Assembly: GCA_051953655.1 (NCBI GenBank)
Contig: JBQCIO010000254.1
Coordinates: 1-13,872 of the forward strand
Reading direction: 5' to 3'
DNA from: JBQCHF01 sp051953655
GTDB lineage: Bacteria; Actinomycetota; Actinomycetes; Motilibacterales; Motilibacteraceae
DNA: 13,872 bases
Part shown: positions 12,767-13,872 of the stretch, piece after piece
Layout: each line of letters starts with the position of its first letter
Numbering within the stretch: the stretch's first letter is position 1
Notes under the pieces: model-generated
The model's input: the letters and a program-made list of their open reading frames with translations, nothing else
Database searches by the model: none
Told to the model about the DNA's origin: nothing
Program-made: the position numbers and the translations under genes

Positions 12767-13872
12767 ATGTTCGAGAGGTTCACCGACCGCGCGCGGCGGG
12801 TTGTCGTCCTGGCCCAGGAAGAGGCCCGGATGCTCAACCACAACTACATCGGCACCGAGCACATCCTGCTCGGGCTGATCCACGAGGGGGAGGGCGTCGC
12901 CGCCAAGGCGCTCGAGAGCCTCGGCATCTCGCTGGAGGCCGTCCGGTCCCAGGTCGAGGAGATCATCGGCCAGGGCCAGCAGGCCCCCTCCGGCCACATC
13001 CCCTTCACCCCTCGGGCCAAGAAGGTGCTCGAGCTGTCCCTGCGCGAGGCGCTGCAGCTCGGCCACAACTACATCGGCACCGAGCACATCCTCCTCGGCC
13101 TCATCCGTGAGGGCGAGGGTGTGGCGGCCCAGGTGCTGGTCAAGCTCGGCGCGGACCTGAACCGGGTCCGCCAGCAGGTCATCCAGCTGCTCTCGGGCTA
13201 CCAGGGCAAGGAGACCGCCACCGCCGGCGGTCCCGCCGAGGGCACCCCGTCGACCTCCCTGGTCCTCGACCAGTTCGGCCGCAACCTCACGCAGGCCGCA
13301 CGCGAGGGCAAGCTCGACCCGGTCATCGGGCGCGAGAAGGAGATCGAGCGGGTCATGCAGGTGCTGTCCCGCCGCACCAAGAACAACCCGGTGCTGATCG
13401 GCGAGCCCGGCGTCGGCAAGACCGCCGTCGTCGAGGGGCTGGCCCAGGCGATCGTCAAGGGCGAGGTGCCCGAGACGCTCAAGGACAAGCAGCTCTACAC
13501 CCTCGACCTCGGCGCGCTGGTGGCCGGCAGCCGCTACCGCGGCGACTTCGAGGAGCGCCTGAAGAAGGTGCTCAAGGAGATCCGCACCCGCGGCGACATC
13601 ATCCTGTTCATCGACGAGCTGCACACGCTCGTCGGCGCGGGCGCCGCCGAGGGCGCGATCGACGCCGCCAGCATCCTCAAGCCGATGCTGGCCCGCGGCG
13701 AGCTGCAGACCATCGGCGCCACCACGCTGGACGAGTACCGCAAGCACCTGGAGAAGGACGCCGCGCTCGAGCGCCGCTTCCAGCCGATCCAGGTCGCCGA
13801 GCCCTCGCTGGCGCACACCATCGAGATCCTCAAGGGCCTGCGGGACCGCTACGAGGCGCACCACCGGGTCTC
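12767..13872 (+). CDS. clpC: ATP-dependent Clp protease ATP-binding subunit ClpC, 5' part
   Basis: First 368 residues of the AAA+ unfoldase that feeds substrates to ClpP; the full protein should be around 840-850 residues, so the gene runs off the window. The N-domain (about 1-150) contains two Clp_N repeats, each with HNYIGTEHILLGLI (from residue 25 and again 75 residues later). The first AAA+ module follows: Walker A GEPGVGKT (212-219) and Walker B ILFIDE with Asp283-Glu284, then 'GAGAAEGAIDAASILKPML' and the sensor-like 'TIGATTLDEYRK'. GAGGAG at 12757-12762 is 4 nt before ATG 12767. In mycobacteria ClpC1 is essential and is the target of several natural-product antibiotics. Everything visible is intact; ClpP-docking and D2 regions cannot be seen. 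Confidence 0.98.
   Translation, partial: MFERFTDRARRVVVLAQEEARMLNHNYIGTEHILLGLIHEGEGVAAKALESLGISLEAVRSQVEEIIGQGQQAPSGHIPFTPRAKKVLELSLREALQLGHNYIGTEHILLGLIREGEGVAAQVLVKLGADLNRVRQQVIQLLSGYQGKETATAGGPAEGTPSTSLVLDQFGRNLTQAAREGKLDPVIGREKEIERVMQVLSRRTKNNPVLIGEPGVGKTAVVEGLAQAIVKGEVPETLKDKQLYTLDLGALVAGSRYRGDFEERLKKVLKEIRTRGDIILFIDELHTLVGAGAAEGAIDAASILKPMLARGELQTIGATTLDEYRKHLEKDAALERRFQPIQVAEPSLAHTIEILKGLRDRYEAHHRV
12838..13092 (+). repeat. 30-bp exact direct repeat inside clpC (Clp_N duplication)
   Basis: The stretches 12838-12867 and 13063-13092 are identical over 30 bases, 225 nt (75 codons) apart. They encode the same HNYIGTEHIL core in the two halves of the Clp N-domain. The protein duplication is ancient and family-wide; the nucleotide identity reflects strong codon bias or gene-internal conversion. 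Confidence 0.85.

Noticed and set aside
11048..13864. Long minus-strand frame opposite clpC and through the SDR region
   Set aside because: Low-complexity composition, no recognisable domain, runs antisense to clearly coding lsr2 and clpC.

Overview
The window is chromosomal DNA of a very GC-rich actinobacterium. The signs are uniformly high third-position GC, frequent GTG starts, an Lsr2 nucleoid protein, a ClpC1-type unfoldase, and a MidA-like gene beside a DUF2520 gene and panC. The gene order DUF2520 - panC - (nadB - nadC) - coaX - lysyl-tRNA synthetase - lsr2 - clpC matches what I recall of this neighbourhood in Mycobacterium and Streptomyces. Base composition and protein style suggest Geodermatophilaceae or a close relative, but that is an impression, not a demonstration.

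Layout. 1-447 (+) is the 3' end of a secreted M23 (LytM-type) peptidase. It converges on a MidA/NDUFAF7-type methyltransferase (531-1535, -). Divergent from that starts a tight five-gene cofactor operon (1662-6784, +): a Rossmann/DUF2520 protein, panC, nadB, nadC and coaX. Junctions are a 1-nt gap, a 4-nt overlap, a 30-nt gap holding a 13-codon mini-ORF, and a 2-nt gap. PanC makes pantothenate and CoaX phosphorylates it toward CoA. NadB and NadC are the first and last steps of quinolinate-based NAD synthesis. panB, panD and nadA are not in view.

A structured convergent intergenic region (6785-6922) separates coaX from a small STAS anti-anti-sigma-type protein (6923-7243, -). Divergent from it is a long gene (7400-10798, +) fusing a six-TM DUF2156/MprF-type lysylphosphatidylglycerol synthase half to a class II lysyl-tRNA synthetase (LysX architecture). 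A 47-residue single-TM basic protein follows at once. Then comes lsr2 (11207-11563). Its stop codon lies inside a 13-bp-periodic repeat array, followed by a perfect 15-bp hairpin. A convergent SDR-fold protein lacking the catalytic Tyr (11731-12447, -) and the 5' part of clpC (12767 onward, +) complete the window.

Overall this is conserved core genome: CoA and NAD synthesis, lysine charging and membrane lysinylation, chromatin, proteolysis. I see no mobile element, CRISPR array, tRNA/rRNA, toxin-antitoxin or defence locus, and no clearly new multi-gene system. The most unusual items are the periodic array growing out of the lsr2 stop codon, a perfect palindrome filling the spacer of the putative clpC promoter, the degenerate SDR, a possible internal leaderless lysS start inside lysX, and a nested inverted repeat downstream of coaX.
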